A DNA stretch of 64,000 nucleotides from Pseudodesulfovibrio alkaliphilus (GTDB taxonomy: Bacteria; Desulfobacterota; Desulfovibrionia; Desulfovibrionales; Desulfovibrionaceae), in the NCBI RefSeq assembly GCF_009729555.1, contig NZ_WODC01000003.1, positions 1 to 64,000 of the forward strand, in the 5' to 3' direction. Shown piece by piece: positions 44,158 through 53,100 of this stretch. A model generated the notes under the pieces. It was not told the DNA's origin and did no database searches. It saw nothing but the letters and a program-made list of their open reading frames with translations. Position numbers and translations under genes: made by a program. Each line of letters begins with the position of its first letter. Position 1 is the stretch's first letter.

Positions 44158-45319
44158 AAAGCGAGATAAGGGCCTCTGACGGCTCCACGGACGATGCCTT
44201 CCAGGCCGGAAAGAATGCGGAAAGGACCGACACGGCCACGATGAGCAGGCAGGTCAGGGCCAGCCCGGCCGCGCTGAATTCCAGGATGGCCCCCTCGGTG
44301 ATGTCCAGGGCACCGATGACGCGCAGGCTCAAGGCATGCCCCGCCACATAGCCCAGGCATCCGGCTGCCGCGCCCAGGACCACGGCCTCGAAGCTGAAAA
44401 TGGCAAAGACGCCGGGCCGCGAAAAACCCAGCGAACGCAACAGACCGATCTCCCGGATGCGCTCGTTGACGCTCGAGAGCATGGTCGCGCCGACCATGGC
44501 GCAGGCGATGAGCAGGATTATCAGGCTGACCGAGAGGATGAGCCGCTGCACGAAATCCACCGAATACATACGCTGCCGGACAACGGATTGCAGCGCCTGG
44601 ACCTCGGCCCCTGGCAGGGCCTCGGCGATCTGGAGGACGATCTCCTCGATGGGGCACCCGGCGCACAGGGCCGCCACCTCCACATAGTCGGCCCGGCCAG
44701 GGCGGCCAAAGGCCTCCTGGGTAAAGCCCATGTTCGCGAAAAGCACGGAATCGTCGTCCCCGCCAGTGGGCCGGAGCACCCCGGTGACCACTGCCGAGCG
44801 CGACCCCAGGGTCAGGGTGTCGCCCGGAGCCAATCCAAGGCTTTCGGCAGCCCGCGACCCGGCCAGCACACCGTCCTCCCGGCCGGGAAACTCCCCGTCA
44901 ACGGACCAGTATCCCTTGATGGCCATCTCGCGCTCCCAGCGTACGCCGATGACGCCCACTGCCGTGCCGTCCACCCGTGTCATGGACACCAACTTGGGCG
45001 CGATGGCCGAAACGCGGCTGCCGTGATGGATGGAGGCGATCCGTTGCATGGTTCCGGCCTCGTCCAGGTCGCTGACGCCGAGGAGCATGTCGCCCATGGA
45101 GAATCCGCCGTAGCTCACCGTGAGCTTCTCGGTGCGGGGCATGACAATGATGTTGGCTCCGTAAGCCACCAGCTTCTTTTCAAGAGACTCGCCCACCACG
45201 CCAGAGACCAGATTGAGAGCCACGATGGAGGCCACCCCGAGGGTGAAGACCAGCAGCAGGAGCAGCGAGCGGGCCCACTTCATGCGCAGGTTGCGCAAGG
45301 GGATGACGAGCATGGTCAT
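44156..45319 (-). CDS. MacB/FtsX-like ABC permease
   Basis: A 387-residue permease: one N-terminal helix (SLLLLLVFTLGVASIVAL), a periplasmic MacB-like core domain (about 45-250), and three C-terminal helices. The coupling motif SSVNERIREIGLLRSLGF and the terminal SSVEPSEALISL are typical. It starts one base after the stop of the DUF2318 gene (TGAGATG), so both are coupled. In Campylobacter-type P19 iron-uptake loci a DUF2318 protein lies with two such permeases and an ATPase; here only one permease is seen, and the repeat follows its stop codon directly. Confidence 0.87.
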   Translation of the reverse strand: MTMLVIPLRNLRMKWARSLLLLLVFTLGVASIVALNLVSGVVGESLEKKLVAYGANIIVMPRTEKLTVSYGGFSMGDMLLGVSDLDEAGTMQRIASIHHGSRVSAIAPKLVSMTRVDGTAVGVIGVRWEREMAIKGYWSVDGEFPGREDGVLAGSRAAESLGLAPGDTLTLGSRSAVVTGVLRPTGGDDDSVLFANMGFTQEAFGRPGRADYVEVAALCAGCPIEEIVLQIAEALPGAEVQALQSVVRQRMYSVDFVQRLILSVSLIILLIACAMVGATMLSSVNERIREIGLLRSLGFSRPGVFAIFSFEAVVLGAAAGCLGYVAGHALSLRVIGALDITEGAILEFSAAGLALTCLLIVAVSVLSAFFPAWKASSVEPSEALISL

Positions 45320-45320
45320 C

Positions 45321-45773
45321 TCAGAAATACCCCCGCCCGGCCATGATGTCGCGCTCGCGAATGGTCACCGAGTCCGGCCCGATGGTCCGCTCCAGGGGCG
45401 AAGGATTGCACCCGCCCCTGACCTCGTTGATGCGCGAGGCGTGGAAGCGCTGGCTGCAATTGACGCAGACCATGAACTCGCCGTCCTGCACATAGCCCTT
45501 TTTCTCGCGAAAGCACTCGTCGCAGGCGTCAAAGGCCGCCCGGATCATCCCGTCGGGACTTTGCAGCAGAAAAAACTTCACCGCAAAACCGTCTCGTTTG
45601 AACACATAATAGTGCGCCTTGCCGTCGCTCACCTCGGAGAGGGGGATGCTCACCACCCCGCCGCTCGCCTGCACAGCCTTGAACTTGCCGCCAAAGCCGA
45701 ACAAGGCATGGGCCGTGCTGGCGAAGGCCAGCAGACAGGCGGCCAGGGCCAGGCCGGGTAACATGCGTTTCAT
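45321..45773 (-). CDS. DUF2318 (FtrD-like) cysteine-rich exported protein
   Basis: A 150-residue protein with a signal peptide (LPGLALAACLLAFASTAHA) and a metal- or iron-sulfur-type cysteine pattern: DACDECFREKKGY, then CVNCSQRFH and GGCNPSPL. This matches the C-terminal region of DUF2318/FtrD-like proteins, which accompany high-affinity iron uptake (FTR1/P19) systems and are thought to take part in redox handling of iron. ATG at 45773 with GAGGAG eight bases upstream is preferred to an ATG 30 bases earlier. It heads the leftward operon with the MacB-like permease and ATPase. Confidence 0.8.
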   Translation of the reverse strand: MKRMLPGLALAACLLAFASTAHALFGFGGKFKAVQASGGVVSIPLSEVSDGKAHYYVFKRDGFAVKFFLLQSPDGMIRAAFDACDECFREKKGYVQDGEFMVCVNCSQRFHASRINEVRGGCNPSPLERTIGPDSVTIRERDIMAGRGYF

Positions 45774-46001
45774 TTCCTGCACTCCTCTCAGGGTTGATTT
45801 CATACCGCCATGGTATGAAAATATGGCGGCATCTGGCAAGACCAAAAGGGAATCTTGCACGACCCGTGCCACGGAAAAACAGCTGTCATTGGCGCAGCTT
45901 GGAGATTCCTGCGGCGCGGGAGCATCCCGCTATGCGCAAAATGCCGCACATCTGTATGCCCTCATCTGCACATGTCAACAAAGAATCCTGGCTCCCATGG
46001 C

Positions 46002-46029
46002 TTGATCCCGCCGCCATTTCCGGTATGAT
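46002..46029 (+). promoter_or_regulatory. Promoter of the multi-PAS diguanylate cyclase gene
   Basis: TTGATC (46002-46007), 16-bp spacer, TATGAT (46024-46029). The -10 ends eight bases before the ATG at 46038 and no Shine-Dalgarno sequence is present, so a leaderless message is possible. Confidence 0.5.
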
Positions 46030-46037
46030 CGACTACC

Positions 46038-48968
46038 ATGGCACACCACTCCGACCCGCCCCGCACCGAGCGCATCTCGGCCTTTCTCGCATCAGGCGGG
46101 GAGCGGCTCGTTGCCCTCGCAGGGCGACAGGGGGGGGATCTTTGGGCCAAAGCCGGGGCCGGGATGTTGCCGCTTTCTGTGGCCGGGCTCTCGGCCGCCC
46201 TGGTCGCCACCCTGGAACGCCACGGTCCTGACTGGGACGGTCTTCCCGATGACAGCCTCCCGGGCGACGATCCCGTCTCGGCCTATGCGGCGGCCGAGGC
46301 GCACCGTCAACGAATGCACGGCGCCACCCCGGTCGCGTGTCTGCGCCTTCTCAAAGAGTGCCGCCGCGCCTTCCTCGCCCTTGCGGAAGGGCAGACGGCC
46401 GCACCCCTCGACCCTGAAGAGGCAAAAACGTATCGCGCCCTGACCGAGCGCTTCTTCGACGGCGTGGAATTGGCCCTATGCGCCGAATGGACCGAAACCG
46501 AAGCCCCCAGCAAGCGTCTGGCCGCCACGCAGGAGCAATGCCGCGACCTGAACGCGGAAAAGAACCTGTTCCTGACCATGTTCGAGAGCCTGGACACGCC
46601 CGTGTTCCTCCTTGACGACGATCTCAACGCCGAGACCATGAATCGCGCTGCTGCCCGGCTGACGGGCATTGAGCGCCGGACCGGGCAAACCGGCCGTGAC
46701 GGCCTCCCGGACAAACCCTGCCAAGGTGCCGGAGCATCGCTGCGCCGCAGGCTCCCCTGGCTGGCCGACGCCCTGGAGCGGGCCTGCCCGCTGGAACCAG
46801 GCCGCAGGGCGTGCCGTTTCGACGCCTCTGGCGAAACACCGGACGGGGTCCGCCGGTTCAGTGTGGCCATCTCGCGCATGGACGAGGGTCCGGGCGGGGC
46901 TCCCCGCTCCATCGTCACCCTGGAGGACATCACCGAACGGACAGCCATGGAGCGGCAGCTTGCCCGGGAACACGAGCGGGCCGCCCACTATCTGGACATC
47001 GTCGGCTCCATCGTCGTGGTTCTGGACACGGTCGGGAACGTCACCCTCATCAACAGGGCGGGCTGCGCCACCCTGGGCTATGCGGAGGACGAGATCATCG
47101 GCCACAACTGGCTGGACCTGATCGTGCCCGAGGAGCAGCGCGACGAGACCAGGGACTACTTCTACTGCATCAACTGCGGCGATGCGGACCTGGATGCGCA
47201 ATACACCAACTACGTGACCACCCGCACCGGAGAGCACCGGCTCATCACCTGGAAAAACCAGCTGCTGACCGACGAGACCGGGACACCCTCGGGCATCCTC
47301 TCCTCGGGCACGGACATCACGGAACAACGCGCTGCCGAGCAGGCCCTGGCCCAAAAGGAGCTGTGGCTGCGCAGCACCTTTGTCTCCCTGGGCGAGGCGG
47401 TCTTCATCCTCACACCCGACGCCCGCATCCTTGATGCCAACCCGGCGGCGCGGAACATGTTCCAGATGACCGAAGAGGAGCTGGAAGGCGCGTCCGTGGC
47501 GATCCTGCACACCGGCCGCGACAGCTTCAGGGAGTTCGAGCGCCGCGTTCTGGCCGGGCTGGAGGCCCAGGGACAGACCCACCTGGAGTACGTCATGCGC
47601 CGCAAGGACGGCAGCGAATTTCCTACCGAGAACTCGGTCTCGCGCATCCTCGGCGACGACGGCTCCGAGCTGGGCACGGTCAGCGTGGTCCGCGACATCA
47701 GCAACCGCAAGGAGGCCGAGCAGCGGATCAAACGCAGCGAGGAAAAGTTCCGCCGCATCTTCGAGACCATTGAGGACGGCTACATCGTCACCGACATGGA
47801 CGGCACCGTCAGGATGGTCAACCCCGCCACCTGCGCCCTGCTGGGCTACTCGGAATCCGAGCTGGTGGGCCGGAGCATGGGCGGTCACTATGTGGATGAC
47901 AATGAACGCGCCAGATTCATCCTGGCCCTGGAGGCCACCGGCTCGGCCAGGGGCCACCAGCTCACCGCCCGGCGCAAGGACGGCACGCAGATCATCGTCG
48001 AGGCCAGCGCCAACCTGGTGCACGACGAATCAGGCAGGCCCGTGGGCAAGGAAGGCACCTTCCGCGACATCACCAAGCGCATTGAGGCCGACCGCCAGCT
48101 GCACGAACGCGAAAAGCAGTACCGCGCCCTGTTTGAGAACAACCACGCGGTCATGCTCCTCATGGACCCCAGGACAGGGCGCATCGTGGACGCCAATCCT
48201 GCCGCGGTCCTGTTCTACGGCCACCCGGCCGAGACGCTGCGCGCCATGTCCCTCTCCGACATCAACGCCCAGGACGAAAAAGCCATCTTCAAGGAGATGG
48301 TGGACTCCCGGCGCGAAAGGCGGCCCTATTTCATCCACCGCCACAGGCTGGCAAACGGCGAGGAACGCGATGTGGAGGTCTACTCCGGCCCCATCATGGT
48401 CCAGGGCAACCAGCTCATCTACTCGGTGGTCCACGACATCACCGAGCGGGCGCGCCTGGAACGCGAGATGAAACGGCTGGCCACCACCGACGCCCTGACC
48501 GGCGCGGGCAACCGTCACGAGTTTTTCCGGCTGGCGGAGCAGGAGCTGCGCAGGGCCAGGCGCTACGGCCACGCCCTGAGCGTGATCATGCTCGACATCG
48601 ACTACTTCAAATCCATCAACGACACCCACGGCCACCAGACCGGGGATGCGGTGCTCAAGGCCCTCTCGGCCCTGGTCCGCGCCTCCCTGCGCGACACGGA
48701 CATCTTCGGACGGCTGGGCGGGGAGGAGTTCGCCATCGTCCTGCCGGAAACCGACCTGGAAAACGGCCGACGGGTGGCCCAGCGTCTGCGCGAGGATCTG
48801 GCCGGACTCACGGTGCGCCTGCGCGACAAGGCGGTCAACTTCACCGTGAGCATCGGCATCGCAGCGCTCAAGAACAAGGACCGCGTCATCGAAGACACCG
48901 TCAACCGGGCCGACGAGGCCCTCTATCGGGCCAAGCGCATGGGCCGCAACCGGGTGGAAACCGGCTGA
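46038..48968 (+). CDS. Multi-PAS diguanylate cyclase
   Basis: A 976-residue soluble protein. The first ~170 residues form a helical region I do not recognise. About five PAS/PAC domains follow, several closing with the typical DITERT, DITEQR, DISNRK, DITKRI and DITERA segments that lead into short coiled coils. The C-terminal GGDEF domain has an active GGEEF at 894-898 and an RxxD inhibitory site at 885-888 (RDTD). One PAS contains CINC, a possible metal or redox feature. No membrane segment is visible, so it senses cytosolic signals (redox, gas or small molecules). It is monocistronic, divergent from the DUF2318 operon. Confidence 0.92.
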   Translation: MAHHSDPPRTERISAFLASGGERLVALAGRQGGDLWAKAGAGMLPLSVAGLSAALVATLERHGPDWDGLPDDSLPGDDPVSAYAAAEAHRQRMHGATPVACLRLLKECRRAFLALAEGQTAAPLDPEEAKTYRALTERFFDGVELALCAEWTETEAPSKRLAATQEQCRDLNAEKNLFLTMFESLDTPVFLLDDDLNAETMNRAAARLTGIERRTGQTGRDGLPDKPCQGAGASLRRRLPWLADALERACPLEPGRRACRFDASGETPDGVRRFSVAISRMDEGPGGAPRSIVTLEDITERTAMERQLAREHERAAHYLDIVGSIVVVLDTVGNVTLINRAGCATLGYAEDEIIGHNWLDLIVPEEQRDETRDYFYCINCGDADLDAQYTNYVTTRTGEHRLITWKNQLLTDETGTPSGILSSGTDITEQRAAEQALAQKELWLRSTFVSLGEAVFILTPDARILDANPAARNMFQMTEEELEGASVAILHTGRDSFREFERRVLAGLEAQGQTHLEYVMRRKDGSEFPTENSVSRILGDDGSELGTVSVVRDISNRKEAEQRIKRSEEKFRRIFETIEDGYIVTDMDGTVRMVNPATCALLGYSESELVGRSMGGHYVDDNERARFILALEATGSARGHQLTARRKDGTQIIVEASANLVHDESGRPVGKEGTFRDITKRIEADRQLHEREKQYRALFENNHAVMLLMDPRTGRIVDANPAAVLFYGHPAETLRAMSLSDINAQDEKAIFKEMVDSRRERRPYFIHRHRLANGEERDVEVYSGPIMVQGNQLIYSVVHDITERARLEREMKRLATTDALTGAGNRHEFFRLAEQELRRARRYGHALSVIMLDIDYFKSINDTHGHQTGDAVLKALSALVRASLRDTDIFGRLGGEEFAIVLPETDLENGRRVAQRLREDLAGLTVRLRDKAVNFTVSIGIAALKNKDRVIEDTVNRADEALYRAKRMGRNRVETG

Positions 48969-49083
48969 CCCGACCCGCCTTGGACTCGAAAACCGAGACA
49001 GCACAAGACGTTGCGCCCTGGCTACCAAAGCCGTGCCACACTGCCCACGCAAGCTCACAAGCCGGGTTTTCCTGGAAAAAACC

Positions 49084-49112
49084 TTGACGTTTCCCAAGGG
49101 GTTTGGAATATG
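49084..49112 (+). promoter_or_regulatory. Candidate promoter of the RsbRD_N-dsr locus
   Basis: TTGACG (49084-49089) with 17-bp spacing to AATATG (49107-49112), or 19 bp to TATGGT. The leader would be about 115 bases long and includes the hairpin at 49171. Confidence 0.45.
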
Positions 49113-49170
49113 GTTGGGAGCTTTAAGTGACCTTTTTCACAACATACTCAAGCCCGGCTTGGGAAATTGC

Positions 49171-49203
49171 GTGCCCCCCGGAAGGGAAGCTTCCGGGATG
49201 CAC
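49171..49203 (+). other. Leader hairpin upstream of the RsbRD_N gene
   Basis: CCCGGAAG pairs with CTTCCGGG around a five-base loop, and outer GTGC/GCAC can extend it. It has no following T run, so it looks like a leader structure (stability or regulation), not a terminator. Confidence 0.45.
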
Positions 49204-49233
49204 CTGATTTCATTGGCCTTGAAGAGAGCGTAG

Positions 49234-49749
49234 ATGCGGTTTGAATCCGAGCTGGCCGAACGGAAGGCCGAATTGTCGGAAAAATGGGCGGACCTGGTTC
49301 TCGGGTCCTACCCTGCGGAGACCCGGAAAATCTGGGGCCGACAAAAGGATCGTTTCCAGAACCCGGTGGGGGCCGCCATCATTGATGCGACCCGGGAGCT
49401 GTTCGATCTTACCCTCCAATGGGAGGACGCGGAAAAGATCGCGTCCAGCCTGGACAAGCTCATCCGCATCCGGTCCGTACAGGACTTTTCGCCCTCCCAG
49501 GCGGTCAGCTTCGTCTTCTTGCTCAAGAAGCTGCTGCGAGAGGAGTTCTTCAAGCCCATGCAGGCCGGAGGCAGGCTCGACGAACTGCTCAGGTTCGAGG
49601 CCAAGGTGGACAACCTGGCCATGATGTCGTTTGACATCTACGCAAAGGGTCGCGAGACCATGTACCGGCTGCGCGTTGACGAGGTGAAACGCGCCCAGAG
49701 CAGTCTGCTCAGGAAAGCCGGCATGATAGTGGACGTTACGGCCGACTAG
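49234..49749 (+). CDS. RsbRD N-terminal-domain protein upstream of dsrMKJOP
   Basis: A 171-residue, all-helical soluble protein resembling the RsbRD_N family, the non-heme globin-like sensory half of stressosome RsbR proteins. ELSEKWADLVLGSYP and FQNPVGAAIIDATRELFDLTLQW are the parts I recognise. No STAS domain is attached. From memory a similar gene precedes dsrM in other Desulfovibrio genomes, so it may be a conserved partner or regulator of the Dsr membrane complex. It precedes dsrM by 209 bases, a gap with no feature I can support apart from the dsrM ribosome site. Confidence 0.72.
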   Translation: MRFESELAERKAELSEKWADLVLGSYPAETRKIWGRQKDRFQNPVGAAIIDATRELFDLTLQWEDAEKIASSLDKLIRIRSVQDFSPSQAVSFVFLLKKLLREEFFKPMQAGGRLDELLRFEAKVDNLAMMSFDIYAKGRETMYRLRVDEVKRAQSSLLRKAGMIVDVTAD

Positions 49750-49958
49750 TCGGCCGATCAGGACGCGCCGCGGGGTTGTGGTTGGCATTGGGGGGTTCCG
49801 GTTGACCGCGTCGAAGGCAGGCATGCGCCCAAGGGCGCGGCGGCCATCGCGTTATCCGCAGACCGCCATCCATCATCTCCGCCGACGGCGCGGGCCGAAT
49901 GTGGCAGGCCATCCGGGAGTGTCCCGGCCGGTCCAACCTTCAAGCGAGGTGACGGTAG

Positions 49959-50996
49959 ATGAATGCTCTTTACTCACTTCTGTTCGTCTTTCTCCTGGTG
50001 TTGATCCCGTTGTTCGGGGTTGATGCTGCACACATGAAGACATTCTTCGGTGTCTGCATCCCGATCACGGCGTTCATCATCTTCCTGCTCGGCTTTATCT
50101 ATAAAGTCGTCAACTGGGGCCGGAGCGCAGTGCCGTTCCGCATCCCCACAACCGGCGGTCAGTTCAAGTCCTTCGACCCCGTGCTGTTCAAGCAGAACAA
50201 GTACGACTGTCCGCAGACCGGCGCCCAGACCTTTGTGCGCATGGTCCTCGAAGTTTTCGCCTTCCGGTCCCTGTTCCGCAACACCGCGGCATCGTTGCAC
50301 GAGACCAAGGACGGCCCGGTGGTGGCCTACAAGTCGAGCAAGTGGCTCTGGGTCTTTGCCATCACCTTCCATTACTCCTTTTTCATCGTCGCCCTGCGGC
50401 ACCTGAGGCTCTTCCTTGAGCCAGTCCCGTTCTTCGTCAACGGCCTGGAGTTCGTGGACGGTCTGCTGCAGATCGGCGCACCCACCATGTATCTGGCCGA
50501 CATCGGGCTGGTGGCCGGCGTACTCCTGCTCCTGGGCAGACGCCTCGTCAACCCGAAGATCAACTACATCTCCTACGTTTCCGACTACTTTCCCCTGTTC
50601 CTGATTCTGGCTATCGCCCTGTCGGGCATCTACATGCGCTACTTCGCCATGGTCGATGTCATCGCCATCAAGGAACTGACCATGGGGCTTGTGACCTTTA
50701 ACTACCACATCCCGGAAACCATTGATGTCTCCTTCTTCGTCCACGTCTTCCTGGTCAGCGTGCTCATGGTCTACTTCCCCTTCAGCAAGCTGATGCACCT
50801 GCCGGGCGTCTTCCTCTCGCCCACCAGGAACCTGCCCAACGACACACGGACCAAGCACCATGTGAACCCCTGGAACGACCCCAACATCAAGGCCCACTCC
50901 TACGCCGACTACGAGAAGCAGTTCGGCCCGTTCATGGCCGAGGCGGGCCTGCCTCTGGACAATCCCGAAAACGCGGGCGCCGAGGAAAAGGCCTAG
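49959..50996 (+). CDS. dsrM: DsrM, cytochrome b-type subunit of the DsrMKJOP complex
   Basis: A 345-residue inner-membrane subunit related to NarI/HdrE, with two b hemes and about six helices (for example LLFVFLLVLIPLFG, ITAFIIFLLGFIY, FHYSFFIVALRHL). It would pass menaquinol electrons to the HdrD-like DsrK. The FHYSFFIV and HVFLVSVLMVYFPFSKLMHL segments hold likely heme histidines. It starts the five-gene dsrMKJOP operon; dsrK follows after 43 bases with AGGAGAG. Confidence 0.95.
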   Translation: MNALYSLLFVFLLVLIPLFGVDAAHMKTFFGVCIPITAFIIFLLGFIYKVVNWGRSAVPFRIPTTGGQFKSFDPVLFKQNKYDCPQTGAQTFVRMVLEVFAFRSLFRNTAASLHETKDGPVVAYKSSKWLWVFAITFHYSFFIVALRHLRLFLEPVPFFVNGLEFVDGLLQIGAPTMYLADIGLVAGVLLLLGRRLVNPKINYISYVSDYFPLFLILAIALSGIYMRYFAMVDVIAIKELTMGLVTFNYHIPETIDVSFFVHVFLVSVLMVYFPFSKLMHLPGVFLSPTRNLPNDTRTKHHVNPWNDPNIKAHSYADYEKQFGPFMAEAGLPLDNPENAGAEEKA

Positions 50997-51039
50997 GGTT
51001 CACCAACAGGCGAGACCTCTTTATCTAGGAGAGAAGAAT

Positions 51040-52710
51040 ATGTCCGACATGCCCAAAGCTGACGAGCTCTTCAAGAGCATAGACTACACGCCACCCCTCA
51101 CGGGCTGGATGGAAACCCCGGTGAACTTCTCGCCGGGCAACTGGTGCTACCCCGCCAAGCCGGAGAAAATCGAGTACATCGAGTCCAAGCTCCCCGGCCT
51201 GTGGGGAAAGGCCCGCGAATGGTCGCCGGGCGATGCCGACTGGAAGCTGCCCCCCAACTGGAGGGAAACCGTGGTCAACGGTTTCCGCGAGCGCCTTGAG
51301 AAGTTCCGCACCCTCAAGCTATTCATGGACATCTGCGTGCGCTGCGGCGCCTGTGCCGACAAGTGCCACTTCTTCATCGGCTCCGGCGATCCCAAGAACA
51401 TGCCCGTGCTGCGGGCCGAGCTGATGCGCTCGGTCTATCGCGGCGAGTTCACCCTGGCGGGCAAGATCCTCTCCCAGCTGACCGGCTCCCGGGTCATGGA
51501 AGAGGATGTGCTCAAGGAGTGGTTCATCTACTTCTACCAGTGCACCCAGTGCCGCCGCTGCTCGCTGTACTGTCCCTACGGCATCGACACCGCCGAAATG
51601 ACCATGATGGCCCGCGAGCTGATGCACCTGGTCGGCCTGAATACCAACTGGATCATGGAGCCGGTCACCAACTGCAACATCACCGGCAACCACCTCGGCA
51701 TCCAGCCCCACGCCTTCAAGGACATCGTGGACTTCATGGTGGACGACATCGAAGAGATCACCGGCCGCCGGGTCAAGGCCCCGCTCAACGAGCACGGCCA
51801 CGAGATCCTCTTCATCACCCCTTCGGGCGACGTGTTCGCCGATCCGGGCATCTACACCTTCATGGGCTACCTGATGCTCTTCGACTACCTGGACCTGGAC
51901 TACACCATGTCCACCTACGCCTCGGAGGGCGGCAACTTCGGCTCGTTCACCAACAACGAGGTCATGAAGAAGCTCAACGCCAAGATGTATCACGAGGCCA
52001 ACCGCCTCGGCTGCAAATGGATCCTCGGCGGCGAGTGCGGCCACATGTGGCGCGTGGTGCACCAGTACATGGACACCATGAACGGCGACACCCAGGGCCC
52101 CCAGATGACCACGCCCAAGTCGCCCGTCACCGGCACCGTGTTCGACACCGCGGCAGCCACCAAGATGCTCCACATCGTCGAGTTCACCGCCGACCTCATC
52201 AAGCACGGCAAGCTCAAGCTCGACCCCACCCGCAACGACCACCTGCGCGTCACCTTCCACGACTCGTGCAACCCCGCCCGGGGAATGGGTCTGCTGGAGG
52301 AGCCGCGCTACGTGATCAAGGCCGTGTGCAACAACTTCTTCGAGATGCCCGAAGGCACCACCCGGGAGCAGACCTTCTGCTGCGCCGGCGGCTCGGGCCT
52401 GAACACCGAGGAAATCCTTGAAATCCGCCTGCGCGGTGGTCTGCCCCGGGGCAACGCCCTCAGGCATGTGCAGGACAGGCACGGGGTCAACACCATGGCC
52501 TGCATCTGCGCCATCGACCGGGCCACCCTCATTCCCCTGGCCGACTACTGGGCGCCCGGCGTCCAGATCACCGGCACCCATGAGCTTGTGGCCAACGCCC
52601 TGGTCTTCGAGGAAGGCGAAAAACGGACCATGGATCTGCGCCAGGAGCCGCTGCCCGGTTTCGAGGACGAGGACGACGACTGGACCCCCCCGAACACGGA
52701 GGAGGCATAA
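51040..52710 (+). CDS. dsrK: DsrK, HdrD-like iron-sulfur subunit
   Basis: A 556-residue cytoplasmic-side subunit that is thought to reduce the DsrC trisulfide. Two [4Fe-4S] ferredoxin motifs are seen, CVRCGACADKCHFF and CTQCRRCSLYCPYG, plus cysteine-rich CCG-type segments FHDSCNPARG and TFCCAGGSG that ligate the special catalytic cluster. The arrangement matches heterodisulfide reductase subunit D. It ends directly where dsrJ starts (TAA then ATG), so the two are tightly coupled. Confidence 0.96.
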   Translation: MSDMPKADELFKSIDYTPPLTGWMETPVNFSPGNWCYPAKPEKIEYIESKLPGLWGKAREWSPGDADWKLPPNWRETVVNGFRERLEKFRTLKLFMDICVRCGACADKCHFFIGSGDPKNMPVLRAELMRSVYRGEFTLAGKILSQLTGSRVMEEDVLKEWFIYFYQCTQCRRCSLYCPYGIDTAEMTMMARELMHLVGLNTNWIMEPVTNCNITGNHLGIQPHAFKDIVDFMVDDIEEITGRRVKAPLNEHGHEILFITPSGDVFADPGIYTFMGYLMLFDYLDLDYTMSTYASEGGNFGSFTNNEVMKKLNAKMYHEANRLGCKWILGGECGHMWRVVHQYMDTMNGDTQGPQMTTPKSPVTGTVFDTAAATKMLHIVEFTADLIKHGKLKLDPTRNDHLRVTFHDSCNPARGMGLLEEPRYVIKAVCNNFFEMPEGTTREQTFCCAGGSGLNTEEILEIRLRGGLPRGNALRHVQDRHGVNTMACICAIDRATLIPLADYWAPGVQITGTHELVANALVFEEGEKRTMDLRQEPLPGFEDEDDDWTPPNTEEA

Positions 52711-53100
52711 ATGAAAATGCACTACGGAGCACCCATCATTGCAGGCCTGGTCATCTTCGTCGGAGCGCTGTGTGCGCCCTTCGTGGTGGGCACGGCCGTG
52801 ACCAAGACCTACAAGCAGCCCGAGCTGAAGATGCCCGCCGATGAAAAGGAGTGCGTCGAGTCCAAGGAGTTCATGCGCGAGAAGCACATGAAACTGCTCA
52901 ACGACTGGCGCGACTGGGCCTTGCGCGACGGCAAGCGCATCTATGTCAACCACGCTGGCAAGGAATTCACCATCAGCCTGCAGAACACCTGCATGAAGTG
53001 CCATGTCTCCAGGGCGGACTTCTGCGACAAGTGTCACACGGACGCCGGTGTCTCCCCCTACTGCTGGGACTGCCACATTCAGCCGGAGGGTTTGAAGTAA
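52711..53100 (+). CDS. dsrJ: DsrJ, triheme periplasmic cytochrome c
   Basis: A 129-residue cytochrome anchored by an uncleaved N-terminal helix (PIIAGLVIFVGALCAPFVVG). Three heme c sites are visible: CMKCH (94-98), CDKCH (105-109) and CWDCH (118-122). In the family one heme has an unusual His/Cys ligation, and C48 in KECVE is the likely cysteine ligand. It sits on the periplasmic face with DsrO. Its stop codon overlaps the dsrO start by one base (TAATG). Confidence 0.96.
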   Translation: MKMHYGAPIIAGLVIFVGALCAPFVVGTAVTKTYKQPELKMPADEKECVESKEFMREKHMKLLNDWRDWALRDGKRIYVNHAGKEFTISLQNTCMKCHVSRADFCDKCHTDAGVSPYCWDCHIQPEGLK

